This document shows, piece after piece, positions 8,591-17,032 of a stretch of DNA of 55,268 nt; position 1 is the stretch's first letter, and the number at the start of each line of letters is the position of its first letter. Origin of the DNA: Pasteurellaceae bacterium LFhippo2 (lineage in GTDB: Bacteria; Pseudomonadota; Gammaproteobacteria; Enterobacterales; Pasteurellaceae); contig LEKJ01000012.1 in the NCBI GenBank assembly GCA_029852775.1, positions 1-55,268 of the forward strand, read 5' to 3'. A program made the position numbers and the translations under genes. The notes beneath the pieces were generated by a model. That model worked only from the letters and a program-made list of their open reading frames with translations, searched no databases and was not told the origin of the DNA.

Positions 8591-9928
8591 TTAAGGTCTA
8601 AATTCAATCGTTGGCGATTTATATTGCTGATACACAGCATCCGATGGTGCAGCAGGTACTTTTGGCGTAGCTATAATTGCACGCTTAGCAGCCTCACACA
8701 CATCAGCAGGACCTCGAATAATTTGGTAGTTGGTAATACGACCATCACGTTCTAAATTAATTCTAACAAAACATGATTGACCAGCTGCATTTTTGAAGCG
8801 AGATTTCAACAAGCGGCTAATTTGATCTAAATAACGACCACCGTCAACATTCGCGCCTTTTCCAGCTCCAGTCGTACCACCAGAACCAGCAGAACCACCA
8901 GAATTTTTATTACCACCTGCGCTACTTCCGCCACCAAAGTCACCATCTAAAAGCTGCTGAGCTCTTGCTGCATCTTTCGCTTTGGCATCTGCTGCGGCTT
9001 TTGCCTTAGCGGCTGCATCTGCTTTAGCTTTTGCTTCTGCTGCAGCTTTCGCTTCAGCATCAGCCTTTGCCTTAGCTTCGGCAGCAGCTTTTTCTTTAGC
9101 TTCTTTTTCTGCTTTGGCTTTAGCCTCTGCTTTAGCCTTAGCTTCTGCAGCTGCTTTTGCTTTCGCTTCAGCTGCGGCTTTTTCTTTAGCTTCTTTTTCT
9201 ACTTTGGCTTTTGCTTCTTGTTCAGCTTTTAACTTTTTCTGCTCTTCAGCACGTTTTTGCTCTTCAAGCTTTTTCTGTTCAGCAAGTTTCTTTTGCTTCT
9301 CAGCATTTTCTTTTGCTTTACGATCTTCTTCGGCTTGTTTAGCCGTAGCCTCAATACGTTTAGCTTCAGCGTCTGCTTTTAAGCGAGCGGCTTCAGCTGC
9401 TTTTTTACGAGTAGCCTCTTCTTCTTGCTGTTTTTTAAGCTGTTCTTGCTTGATTTGCTCTTGCTTTGCAATCTCTTGCTTACGTTGCTCTTCTTTTTTA
9501 GCCTGCTCTTGTTTAGCTTGCTCTTCTTTCTTGATTTGCTCTTGCTTAAGCTGTTCTTCTTTCAAGCGTTGCTCTTCTTGCTTTTTCTGACGAGCAATTT
9601 CTATCGCTTTTTGTTGTTCAGCTTTTTGTTCAGCAATTTCTTCAGGCGTTGGTTGTTCTTCAACTTCTTCCTTTGGTTCAGGCTTTTTAGTTTCAACTTT
9701 AGGCTTTGAGCCTTGCTTTTCAGCCTTTAGACGACCGTATTCAGCAGCAACTTGCCCTGTATCAACCATGACAGCTTCAAAAGACTCGCTATCACCACCA
9801 CTACCACCCGCAGATGGAAGAACTACATTTGTAAATAATGAGCCAATCAAGAGCAATCCGATTAGCAAGATATGTAACAAAATTGAAACAATAACCGCTA
9901 ACTCTAATTTATCGCTTTGATATTTCAC
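8591..9928 (-). CDS. tolA: Cell envelope protein TolA
   Basis: 445 aa. An N-terminal membrane anchor (about 12-35) is followed by a very long helical stalk rich in Ala, Lys, Glu and Gln (about 75-330, including AEAKAKAAAEAKAKAE-type runs). A Gly/Ser hinge (GGGSSAGGNKNSGGSAGSGG) and a C-terminal globular domain (about 360-445, with SCFVRINLERDGRITNYQIIRG) complete it. TolA spans the periplasm and links TolQR energy to Pal/TolB. The Lys/Ala stalk produces long antisense shadow ORFs on the plus strand that are not genes. Confidence 0.96.
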   Translation of the reverse strand: MKYQSDKLELAVIVSILLHILLIGLLLIGSLFTNVVLPSAGGSGGDSESFEAVMVDTGQVAAEYGRLKAEKQGSKPKVETKKPEPKEEVEEQPTPEEIAEQKAEQQKAIEIARQKKQEEQRLKEEQLKQEQIKKEEQAKQEQAKKEEQRKQEIAKQEQIKQEQLKKQQEEEATRKKAAEAARLKADAEAKRIEATAKQAEEDRKAKENAEKQKKLAEQKKLEEQKRAEEQKKLKAEQEAKAKVEKEAKEKAAAEAKAKAAAEAKAKAEAKAKAEKEAKEKAAAEAKAKADAEAKAAAEAKAKADAAAKAKAAADAKAKDAARAQQLLDGDFGGGSSAGGNKNSGGSAGSGGTTGAGKGANVDGGRYLDQISRLLKSRFKNAAGQSCFVRINLERDGRITNYQIIRGPADVCEAAKRAIIATPKVPAAPSDAVYQQYKSPTIEFRP

Positions 9929-9944
9929 GAATTATCCTTTTTGG

Positions 9945-10385
9945 TTATTTGCCTTCAGTCATTAAACCGACGGATTTGATACCCGCATCTTTTAATAATG
10001 AGATGCCTTTCATAACTTCTTCGTAAGGCACTTCTTTGCCACCCGCAACTAAAAACAATGTATTGTTATCTTTTTGGAACGCATCTCCAGCGTGAACAAC
10101 AATATCTTCTTCAGTTAAACTTTCAGAACCATTGCTCTGTACATAATTGCCGTCAATCTTGAGTTTATATGCACTTACTCCAGATACTTCTAGAATTACA
10201 GGCGTTTTATCTTCGTTTGATACAGATTGACTATGGCGATCTTCTGGTAAATCAACTTCCACACTCTGACTGATGATTGGTGCTGTTGCCATAAAAATTA
10301 ATAGCAATACAAGCAAAACATCAAGGAACGGAACAATATTGATCTCAGATTTAATGTCGTTACGTTTACTACGACGATAAGACAT
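9945..10385 (-). CDS. tolR: Proton-driven Tol subunit TolR
   Basis: 146 aa. One N-terminal membrane segment (INIVPFLDVLLVLLLIFMATAPII) contains the conserved Asp of the proton path (FLDVLLVLLLIFM). The C-terminal periplasmic domain ends in YEEVMKGISLLKDAGIKSVGLMTEGK. TolR works with TolQ as a MotAB/ExbBD-type motor. It is separated from tolQ by 69 bp holding a hairpin with a U-rich tail, unusual for this operon. Confidence 0.96.
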   Translation of the reverse strand: MSYRRSKRNDIKSEINIVPFLDVLLVLLLIFMATAPIISQSVEVDLPEDRHSQSVSNEDKTPVILEVSGVSAYKLKIDGNYVQSNGSESLTEEDIVVHAGDAFQKDNNTLFLVAGGKEVPYEEVMKGISLLKDAGIKSVGLMTEGK

Positions 10386-10415
10386 ATCTTCCTCTTTACT
10401 CTATTTGGGAATAAA

Positions 10416-10438
10416 AGATCTTACAACCGGTAAGATCT
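10416..10438 (-). terminator. Hairpin with U-tract between tolQ and tolR
   Basis: Perfect 9-bp arms AGATCTTAC and GTAAGATCT around a 5-nt loop. On the minus strand TTTTATT follows. It has the look of a weak intrinsic terminator inside the tol operon and could lower tolR-pal output relative to tolQ. The loop region also contains the ACAACCGGT variant of the uptake core (10423-10432). Confidence 0.55.
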
Positions 10439-10454
10439 CGCTAATTTTTTGCAA

Positions 10455-11135
10455 TTATTTTTTTGCAAACGCTTGGCGGTGTAAAATCGTTGTAAACTCG
10501 TCCATAAAGTTCACATAGCTTTGCTCTAATTTATTTACACGTAAATTTAAGCGGTTATAAGCCATTACCGCAGGAATCGCTGCAAATAGACCGATAGCGG
10601 TTGCAATTAATGCTTCTGCAATACCTGGCGCTACAGATTGTAATGTTGCTTGCTTAACAGCGCTTAATCCCATAAATGAGTGCATAATCCCCCAAACTGT
10701 ACCGAATAAACCGATATATGGACTGATTGAACCAACTGTTCCTAAGAATGGGATATAGTTTTCTAAACCTTCAACTTCACGATTTAACGCAAGATTCATT
10801 GCGCGTGTTGTCCCTTGAATTGTTGATTCTGGCGAATCTGGATTAGCTTGTTGTAAACGAGTAAATTCTTTAAAACCAACAAAGAAGATTTGCTCAGAAC
10901 CCGTTAACGCTTCACGTTTATTTTCTAAACCTTCATGTAAACGATGTAGATCTTCTCCTGACCAAAAGCGATCTTCAAATGCTAAAGACTCTTTTTTTGC
11001 TTTTGAGATAACACCACTACGTTGAATGATGATTGCCCAAGAAAAAATTGAGAATGCAATTAAGGTTAGGATAACTAACTTAACTACAATACTCGCTTCC
11101 ATAAATAATGAAACTAAATCAAATTCAGTTGCCAT
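10455..11135 (-). CDS. tolQ: Proton-driven Tol subunit TolQ
   Basis: 226 aa. Three membrane segments are visible (about 15-38, 135-158 and 168-190), with the MotA/TolQ/ExbB signature [25 protein letters not shown] near 128-152. TolQ forms the ring around the TolR dimer and drives TolA with the proton gradient. It follows ybgC and precedes tolR. Confidence 0.96.
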   Translation of the reverse strand: MATEFDLVSLFMEASIVVKLVILTLIAFSIFSWAIIIQRSGVISKAKKESLAFEDRFWSGEDLHRLHEGLENKREALTGSEQIFFVGFKEFTRLQQANPDSPESTIQGTTRAMNLALNREVEGLENYIPFLGTVGSISPYIGLFGTVWGIMHSFMGLSAVKQATLQSVAPGIAEALIATAIGLFAAIPAVMAYNRLNLRVNKLEQSYVNFMDEFTTILHRQAFAKK

Positions 11136-11168
11136 TTAAATAAAACTCCAAAATAAAAATATAAAAAG

Positions 11169-11558
11169 TTATGCGGTAAACGCTTGTCGAATATCATTGG
11201 GAATAGCAACTGGTTTCATTCTTGCCATATCAACACTAGCACAAATGACAACTGCTTCACTTAAACATTCAGATTGACGCAATAAGCGTTGTTTAAAGAC
11301 TATTTTTGCACCTTTAAGTTCCTGAACTAGCGTTTCAACAACCAATAAATCATCTAGACGAGCTGAGATTTTGTAGTCGATCTCAATTTTTCTTACGGGA
11401 AAAGCAAGTTCTCGTTCTCTCAGTAAGCTCTCTTGAGAAAAGCCTAAATTACGAAGGTATTCTGTCCTTGCTCGCTCAAAAAAATGCAAATAACGAGCGT
11501 GGTAAACGATACCGCCCGCATCAGTATCTTCATAATAAACTCTAACAGGAAAATCCAT
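11169..11558 (-). CDS. ybgC: Tol-Pal-associated acyl-CoA thioesterase YbgC
   Basis: 129 aa hot-dog-fold thioesterase. The start carries the catalytic-Asp motif YYEDTDAGGIVYHARYLHFFERARTEYL (about 9-36). It hydrolyses short-chain or malonyl acyl-CoA, and E. coli YbgC is a cytoplasmic protein linked to phospholipid synthesis. It is the first gene of the tol operon here. The 200 bp upstream (11559-11753) is AT-rich and is where the operon promoter should lie; I see no further gene there. Confidence 0.93.
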   Translation of the reverse strand: MDFPVRVYYEDTDAGGIVYHARYLHFFERARTEYLRNLGFSQESLLRERELAFPVRKIEIDYKISARLDDLLVVETLVQELKGAKIVFKQRLLRQSECLSEAVVICASVDMARMKPVAIPNDIRQAFTA

Positions 11559-11754
11559 AATTCATTCTGCTTATTACAGTAAATAAAAATGTGCAATTTT
11601 TAGACTAAAAAGGATTGCTATTTTAGAGAGCCGCTAGAACTTCTGCAAGTTTTTTTGAGTAAAGTTCGATAATTTTGTAGCTTATGATTAATTTTAATAC
11701 TTTGTAAGGAAAATAATTGAAATGAAAAGAGTTAAAATAAAAGGAAATTGACAG

Positions 11755-11776
11755 AAAAGGGCTATTTAGCCCTTTT
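11755..11776 (-). terminator. Intrinsic terminator after ybgE
   Basis: AAAAGGGCT and AGCCCTTTT pair just after the ybgE stop, with U-rich sequence following on the minus strand. It ends the cydABX-ybgE transcript ahead of the tol operon. Confidence 0.75.
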
Positions 11777-11777
11777 A

Positions 11778-12065
11778 TTATGCAAGAAGTAGAAAGATGA
11801 AGCTTGGAATCAAAATTAAATAGCCCACCAAAGGCATAAAGATAGCTTTCCATACAGCCTTTTTAATTTCAAAGCCAACTCCATGTATCCATAAAATTGC
11901 CATACCATAAAAAACAAGTACTGCAAGATAAGGAATTGTTCCACCAAAATAGTGAGCAAACAGTGCTGATTTGAAAATAATCAAAGCAAACATACCGCTT
12001 GCAAGGATAAAAGAAAGGGCCGTTAGCCAGCCCTTTCTTGTAAGTTCATAGAGTGAATTAATCAT
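11778..12065 (-). CDS. ybgE: cyd operon protein YbgE
   Basis: 95 aa with three hydrophobic segments (about 15-32, 43-62 and 75-95). Its position directly after cydX and before ybgC is that of E. coli ybgE, and the size and membrane pattern agree. Its molecular role is unknown; it is co-transcribed with cytochrome bd in enterobacteria. Recognition rests mainly on gene order. Confidence 0.8.
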   Translation of the reverse strand: MINSLYELTRKGWLTALSFILASGMFALIIFKSALFAHYFGGTIPYLAVLVFYGMAILWIHGVGFEIKKAVWKAIFMPLVGYLILIPSFIFLLLA

Positions 12066-12076
12066 TCTACTTTGAC

Positions 12077-12175
12077 CTATTCGTCAAACTTACCTGTTTT
12101 TTCAATGCTAACAGTAATTACTGTTGCGAATAGAATAGCAAGCAGAATACCTAATACCCAAGTTACATAAAACAT
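12077..12175 (-). CDS. cydX: Cytochrome bd small subunit CydX
   Basis: A 32-aa gene. It starts MFYVTWVLGILLAILFAT and ends in a charged tail (EKTGKFDE), with a strong ribosome-binding site (GGAGAACC before ATG). This is the CydX pattern: one membrane helix starting with a conserved Met-Trp/Tyr region that stabilises the haems of cytochrome bd-I. It lies 11 bp after cydB and 11 bp before ybgE, exactly as in E. coli, where CydX has 37 residues. Confidence 0.93.
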   Translation of the reverse strand: MFYVTWVLGILLAILFATVITVSIEKTGKFDE

Positions 12176-12186
12176 AATGGTTCTCC

Positions 12187-13335
12187 TTAGTATAAGCTTG
12201 CGCTTTTCTCTTCAATGTATTTAGCGTCAAGGCGACCAAACATTTTGAAGTAAGTCCAAAGTGTATAAGAAAGTACAATTGGAACAAAGATACAAGCTAC
12301 GATAAACATTACAGTTAATGTGTATTCACTTGCTGTCGCATCCCACATTGTTAAACTCATATTTGGGTGAGAAATTGATGGCATTACGAATGGGAATAAT
12401 GCAACACCAGCTGTTAAAATCACACCTGCAATCATAATTGATGATGATAGGAACGCAAAGCCTGAACGATTTGCTTTAGAGCTTGCGATTGTACCTAACG
12501 CACCAACTACAGCTAATGCTGGGATAATCCATAACACAGGCATTTCAATGTAGTTTTTGAATAACGCACCGCTTTCTAACGCTACCGTTTTGTTTTTAAT
12601 CACAGAAGCTGCGTGGTGATCTAATTCACTTGTTAAAACAAAACCTTCTTTGAAGTATGCCCATACACCCGCTAATACGAATGCACCGATAGTTACTAAC
12701 GCCGTTACTTGCGCTACAGCACGTACACGGTTACGTAATTCACCCGTAGTTTTCATTTGTAACCAAGTTGCACCTTGAGTCGTTAACATCATTAAACTCA
12801 CCACACCACATAATAATGCGAATGGATTTAATAAGCCTAATAATTTCCAAAGGGTAGAACCTTCGTAAGTTACTTGGTTGATGTCATTGAAATAGAATGG
12901 TACACCCTGTAACAAGTTACCAAATGCTACACCGAAGATTAATGATGGAACGAAGCCACCAACAAATAAACCCCAGTCCCAAGCATTACGCCATTTTGGA
13001 TCATCAATTTTTGAACGATATTCAAAACCAACTGGACGGAAGAATAACGCCGCTAATACTAACACCATTGCAAGGTAGAATCCTGAGAATGATGCCGCAT
13101 AAACTGACGGCCAAGCAGCGAAGATCGCACCACCTGCAGTTAATAACCATACTTGGTTACCGTCCCAGTGTGGGGCAATTGAGTTGATCATAACACGACG
13201 TTCAACATTGCTTTTACCTACCACAGGTAATAGAGTAATTACACCCATATCAAAACCATCGGTAATTGCAAAACCAATTAATAATACGCCAATTAAAATC
13301 CACCAAATAAAGCGTAGAACTTCATAATCTAACAT
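12187..13335 (-). CDS. cydB: Cytochrome bd ubiquinol oxidase subunit II
   Basis: 382 aa, the normal length. The start MLDYEVLRFIWWILIGVLLIGFAITDGFDMG is typical of CydB, with further motifs HWDGNQVWLLTAGGAIFAAWP and FRPVGFEYRSK. It has eight to nine membrane helices. It forms the CydAB heterodimer that oxidises ubiquinol and reduces oxygen with high affinity. It is 13 bp after cydA. Confidence 0.97.
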   Translation of the reverse strand: MLDYEVLRFIWWILIGVLLIGFAITDGFDMGVITLLPVVGKSNVERRVMINSIAPHWDGNQVWLLTAGGAIFAAWPSVYAASFSGFYLAMVLVLAALFFRPVGFEYRSKIDDPKWRNAWDWGLFVGGFVPSLIFGVAFGNLLQGVPFYFNDINQVTYEGSTLWKLLGLLNPFALLCGVVSLMMLTTQGATWLQMKTTGELRNRVRAVAQVTALVTIGAFVLAGVWAYFKEGFVLTSELDHHAASVIKNKTVALESGALFKNYIEMPVLWIIPALAVVGALGTIASSKANRSGFAFLSSSIMIAGVILTAGVALFPFVMPSISHPNMSLTMWDATASEYTLTVMFIVACIFVPIVLSYTLWTYFKMFGRLDAKYIEEKSASLY

Positions 13336-13348
13336 AATTAACTCCTAC

Positions 13349-14899
13349 TTATTTCGCAGATTGCTCGAAGTGGTAGCGACCAGTTTTTAATGCGCTTGGG
13401 CCTAAACGACCATATTTGAACATTAAATACATCTCTACAACTAAGAAGATTGTGTATAAACCACATAATAAACCGATTGAAATCCAAAGATCTGCCACAG
13501 TTAATGATGAGTTTGCTACGCCTGTTGGTAAAATGTTATATACAGCCCATGGTTGACGACCGTATTCAGCTAAGAACCAACCACTTTCGATTGCAATCCA
13601 AGGTAATGGAATACCCCATAATAATGCTTTTAATAAGATTGGGCGTGTTCCAACTGTACCACGAACGTTTTGTACAAATGCTGCGATGATTAATAGAAGC
13701 ATTAAGCCACCTGAGATCATCATAACACGGAATGACCAGAATGTAGGACCTACATTTGGAATCGTATCAGCTGCTGCTTTTGCAATTTGTTCTTCAGTTG
13801 CATCAACAACTTTGTCTGTATAAGGTTTTAATAATAGACCAAAACCTAAGTCTTTTTGTACTGCTTTAAATGCTTGTTTTTCTTCTTCTGTATAGCTACC
13901 AGAACGAAGTTTTTCTAACAAACCGTAAGCTACGATACCATTACGAACACGTTGTTCATTTTCAGCACGTAAGTCTTTTAAGCCTTTAATTTCGGTGTCT
14001 AATGAGCGAGTCGCAATGATACCAGCTGCATAAGGAATTGAAATTGCAGTTTCATTTTTCATTTCTGCTGTATTTGGAATTACAAATGCATTCCAAGGAG
14101 CTGGTGCTGGATGAGTTTCAAATTCGCCTTCCATTGCAGCTAATTTTACAGGCTGAGCTTTACCGATTTCATAACCAGACTCATCACCCATAACTAATAC
14201 AGAGATAATTGCAACTAAACCAAAGCTTGCGCCCACAGAGAATGAACGACGAGCAAAGCCTAGATCACGACCTTTTAAGATATAGTAAGCACTGATACCT
14301 AACACAAAGATTGCGCCACAAGTATAACCTGCAGATACAGTGTGTAAGAATTTAGATTGAACCACTGGGTTTAAGAATAACTCAGAGAAACTTACTAATT
14401 CCATACGCATTGTTTCAAAGTTAAATTCAGAACCTGTAGGATATTGCATCCAGCCATTCGCAACTAAAATCCATAATGCAGAGAAGTTAGAACCAAATGC
14501 AACTGCATAAGTTGTTAGTAAGTGTTTACCTTTTGATAAACGATCCCAACCAAAGAAGAAGATACCAATGAAAGTTGATTCTAAGAAGAACGCCATTAAG
14601 CCTTCAATTGCTAATGGAGCACCAAAGATATCACCAACATAGTGAGAATAGTACGACCAGTTAGTACCGAATTGGAATTCCATTGTAATCCCTGTCGTTA
14701 CCCCTAGAGCAAAGTTAATACCAAATAACTTACCCCAGAACTTGGTCATATCCTTATACACTTCTTTACCTGTAGTCACATAAAGTGTTTCCATCACTAC
14801 TAAAATGAAAGAAAGACCCAATGTAAGCGGTACAAATAAGAAGTGGTAGAGTGCAGTTAACGCAAACTGCAAACGTGAGAGTTCAACAACGTCTAACAT
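13349..14899 (-). CDS. cydA: Cytochrome bd ubiquinol oxidase subunit I
   Basis: 516 aa. The haem ligand His lies in [17 protein letters not shown] (His about 19). Other motifs are [35 protein letters not shown] near 65-100, the periplasmic Q-loop, and [13 protein letters not shown] near 440. It carries haems b558, b595 and d and oxidises quinol. It is the first gene of cydABX-ybgE, read leftwards from a 448-bp intergenic region holding candidate FNR and ArcA sites. Confidence 0.97.
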   Translation of the reverse strand: MLDVVELSRLQFALTALYHFLFVPLTLGLSFILVVMETLYVTTGKEVYKDMTKFWGKLFGINFALGVTTGITMEFQFGTNWSYYSHYVGDIFGAPLAIEGLMAFFLESTFIGIFFFGWDRLSKGKHLLTTYAVAFGSNFSALWILVANGWMQYPTGSEFNFETMRMELVSFSELFLNPVVQSKFLHTVSAGYTCGAIFVLGISAYYILKGRDLGFARRSFSVGASFGLVAIISVLVMGDESGYEIGKAQPVKLAAMEGEFETHPAPAPWNAFVIPNTAEMKNETAISIPYAAGIIATRSLDTEIKGLKDLRAENEQRVRNGIVAYGLLEKLRSGSYTEEEKQAFKAVQKDLGFGLLLKPYTDKVVDATEEQIAKAAADTIPNVGPTFWSFRVMMISGGLMLLLIIAAFVQNVRGTVGTRPILLKALLWGIPLPWIAIESGWFLAEYGRQPWAVYNILPTGVANSSLTVADLWISIGLLCGLYTIFLVVEMYLMFKYGRLGPSALKTGRYHFEQSAK

Positions 14900-15103
14900 C
14901 TCAAACCTCTTTTATATATACAAGTCTGAATAATTTTGATTACATAAAGTAACCACCCCAAATAAGCCAACCTTGTTTACAGTTCTTTTTATAAACAAAA
15001 GAAACGTACAAAGTGTCAAGGACGTATTCTACTCGTAAAACTCCAAATAAAAAATAGCAAAATTATTACATTGATCACATTTTTGAATGAAATATTTAAA
15101 AAA

Positions 15104-15117
15104 TGTTAATTTGTTAC
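15104..15117. promoter_or_regulatory. Candidate ArcA site upstream of cydA
   Basis: Two copies of TGTTA spaced 8 bp (TGTTAATTTGTTAC), resembling the direct repeats bound by ArcA-P, about 205 bp before the cydA start. Repression and activation of cyd by ArcA/FNR are established in E. coli; its use here is inferred. Confidence 0.4.
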
Positions 15118-15127
15118 ACTATATCCT

Positions 15128-15141
15128 TTGATATAAATCAA
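15128..15141. promoter_or_regulatory. FNR box in the cydA / secreted-protein intergenic region
   Basis: TTGATATAAATCAA matches the FNR consensus TTGAT-N4-ATCAA at all ten defined positions. It lies 229 bp before cydA and about 207 bp before the divergent gene at 15348, so it could serve either. Confidence 0.7.
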
Positions 15142-15245
15142 CTAGTTACATTTTATTAACATTTTCAATGCGTATAATTGCGTATAAATTCACAAATATA
15201 ATTGCAACAACCCAAATAATACTTATAAAAAGTATATTTATAACC

Positions 15246-15259
15246 TAGATCAAGATCAA
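15246..15259. promoter_or_regulatory. Second FNR-like box, near the plus-strand gene
   Basis: TAGATCAAGATCAA matches nine of ten defined FNR positions and lies 89 bp upstream of the start at 15348. It suggests oxygen control of that gene. Confidence 0.45.
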
Positions 15260-15347
15260 AAAAGGATCCAAATTAATAATGACAGAATCTCCCTATCCTG
15301 TTAGAATCGGCCATCTTTTTGTCAATATTATTTTACGAGAAAATTCA

Positions 15348-15668
15348 ATGTTAAAAAAAATCCTATGCGCAGCTTTGTTGTGTGTAACGGCAACAGCTTC
15401 TGCAAATGGCTTGAAAACGTCGTCACTTTCTATTGCCAAAACGCAGTCTAGCGGTAAATTATCAGCACAGTGCCAACAGATGTTTAAAAAAGCGGATAAA
15501 TTAATTTCAGACGCAGAAAAACAGCCTGGGACACACGTACAGATTAGCCAAATGAAATCGAAGCTTTCATCGACGAAGCAACAAATTCTTAAATTAGATG
15601 GTGATATGCAACAGAAAAGCTGTGATAAAGGCTTAATTGCATTAAATGATTTGGAAAAGAAATATTAA
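15348..15668 (+). CDS. Small secreted protein of unknown function (DUF5339-like)
   Basis: 106 aa from the ATG at 15348. The open frame extends 23 codons upstream, but the signal peptide MLKKILCAALLCVTATASA fixes the start. The mature part is about 85 residues, rich in Lys, Ser and Gln, with two cysteines (QCQQMFKKADKLI and KSCDKGLIALNDLEKKY) that could form a disulphide between helices. It resembles small periplasmic Pasteurellaceae proteins grouped as DUF5339; that assignment is from memory of the pattern. It stands alone with its own terminator and two FNR-like boxes upstream, so it may respond to oxygen. Confidence 0.75.
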   Translation: MLKKILCAALLCVTATASANGLKTSSLSIAKTQSSGKLSAQCQQMFKKADKLISDAEKQPGTHVQISQMKSKLSSTKQQILKLDGDMQQKSCDKGLIALNDLEKKY

Positions 15669-15684
15669 TTCATAATATAACTAA

Positions 15685-15720
15685 AGCCAGTGAATATATA
15701 AATTATTCGCTGGCTTTTTA
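15685..15720 (+). terminator. Intrinsic terminator of the small secreted protein gene
   Basis: AGCCAGTGAATA pairs with TATTCGCTGGCT (one G-T pair), followed by TTTTTATTTT. Confidence 0.85.
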
Positions 15721-15731
15721 TTTTCTCTTAT

Positions 15732-15767
15732 AAAAAAATCCCGTTCCATAAATGAAACGGGATTTTT
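15732..15767 (-). terminator. Intrinsic terminator after hemY
   Basis: AAATCCCGTT and AACGGGATTT form a 10-bp stem three bases after the hemY stop, with a run of seven U on the minus strand. The flanking A and T runs let it work in both directions. Confidence 0.85.
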
Positions 15768-15769
15768 AA

Positions 15770-17020
15770 CTATTTAATAGTTTCAGGTAAAGCTAATATC
15801 TCTTCTGGAGCAGGTTTTGCTTCTACATTCACTTCTTTCAAGTTTTCTTCACGTAAACGTGTTGCAAGCTCTAAATCGTGCGTCTGCTCTGCTACATAGA
15901 GTGCCATAATGCGGTCGTTAACCACACATTCGTGGTGATCAAGCAATTGAACAAAATGCGGCTTCGCTTTATCGAATAAACCATTACGTGTATAGATATA
16001 ACCCAAGGCACGCGCATAGTCATCACTATAATTTGCTTTTGCTTTATTAAAGCGTTTATAAAGCACTTTAACTAACTTGCTTTCTGGATCTGCTTGTAAA
16101 CGAGTGAGCTGCTCGAATAAGGCATCAAGCTGTTCATCTTCGTATTTCTTAAGCGTTTCTAAAGCCAATTTCTCTGCTGATAAATGATCATCACTGTCAA
16201 TTAAGCGCTTAATTAGACCAACACGAACATATACAGAACGACGACGGCTACCAGGTTGATTTTCCCACCAATTCAATAAGCCTTCTTGCCCTTCTTCATT
16301 CATAATTTCATCGAGTAAACCATCATTTACATTATGTTCTAGCTCTTCATACTCTTCAGCTGACAAGAAGCTACGTTGGCCAATTTGATCTAATACATAA
16401 TCTAATGCTTTATAAGCTTTCGATTTTTTATAGATTTCGATAGCTAAACGTAATGCGTCTGTATTATTAGGCGCTAATTCTAATAAACTATCAACCGCAC
16501 TACGTGCAGCTGGCAATTTACCTTGCTGTAATAGAATGCGAGTACGAGCAAGTTCCACTGCAACATTATTTGGACCAGCAATCTTAGCTGCTTCAATCAA
16601 GTGCTGATTTGCGTGTAATTCATCGCCACGCTGTTGCGCAGCTTCCGCAGCCATAATAAAGTTGAGTACAGGTTCATCTGAATGCTTAGCATTTTTACTA
16701 ATTAATTTCTCAGCTTTTGTATAATCCCCTTCGCTCATTTTCATTAAGCCTTCAAGGGTTTGTTGCTGAGCTTTCTTACGTTTGCGCGTACCAAACCATT
16801 GATATGAGCCACGACTTAAACGAATAAAACGCGTAATAATTAATTCTAAAGCATAAACCACAGCCATAGCAGCGACAAAGAATACCACTAACATCACGAT
16901 ACTCATTTCGATCACGTTATTTGCAGTTTCAATGCGAACATAGCCCTGATTACCCGCGATATATGGTGCACCAATTAAGCCTGCAAGTACCAAAAGCATT
17001 AAAAAGAGAACTCGAAACAT
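15770..17020 (-). CDS. hemY: HemY, TPR-containing inner-membrane protein of the hem operon
   Basis: 416 aa. Two N-terminal membrane helices (about 2-22 and 38-62) precede a helical repeat domain of TPR type (about 95-390, for example EGLMKMSEGDYTKAEKLI and LLELAPNNTDALRLAIEIYKKS). HemY of this kind is not the protoporphyrinogen oxidase of Bacillus; it is found at the end of the hemCDXY operon and its precise role in late haem synthesis is not settled. It is 12 bp after hemX. Confidence 0.92.
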   Translation of the reverse strand: MFRVLFLMLLVLAGLIGAPYIAGNQGYVRIETANNVIEMSIVMLVVFFVAAMAVVYALELIITRFIRLSRGSYQWFGTRKRKKAQQQTLEGLMKMSEGDYTKAEKLISKNAKHSDEPVLNFIMAAEAAQQRGDELHANQHLIEAAKIAGPNNVAVELARTRILLQQGKLPAARSAVDSLLELAPNNTDALRLAIEIYKKSKAYKALDYVLDQIGQRSFLSAEEYEELEHNVNDGLLDEIMNEEGQEGLLNWWENQPGSRRRSVYVRVGLIKRLIDSDDHLSAEKLALETLKKYEDEQLDALFEQLTRLQADPESKLVKVLYKRFNKAKANYSDDYARALGYIYTRNGLFDKAKPHFVQLLDHHECVVNDRIMALYVAEQTHDLELATRLREENLKEVNVEAKPAPEEILALPETIK

Positions 17021-17032
17021 AAATCAATCTCC

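Noticed and set aside
8982-9709. Plus-strand ORFs of about 200 and 94 codons across tolA
   Set aside because: Antisense shadows of the Ala/Lys/Glu-rich TolA stalk, giving an Ala/Ser/Phe or Leu/Phe string. TolA itself is certain.
11623-11853. 76-codon minus-strand ORF between ybgC and ybgE
   Set aside because: It overlaps ybgE out of frame and runs over its terminator; low-complexity Ser/Phe/Asn product.
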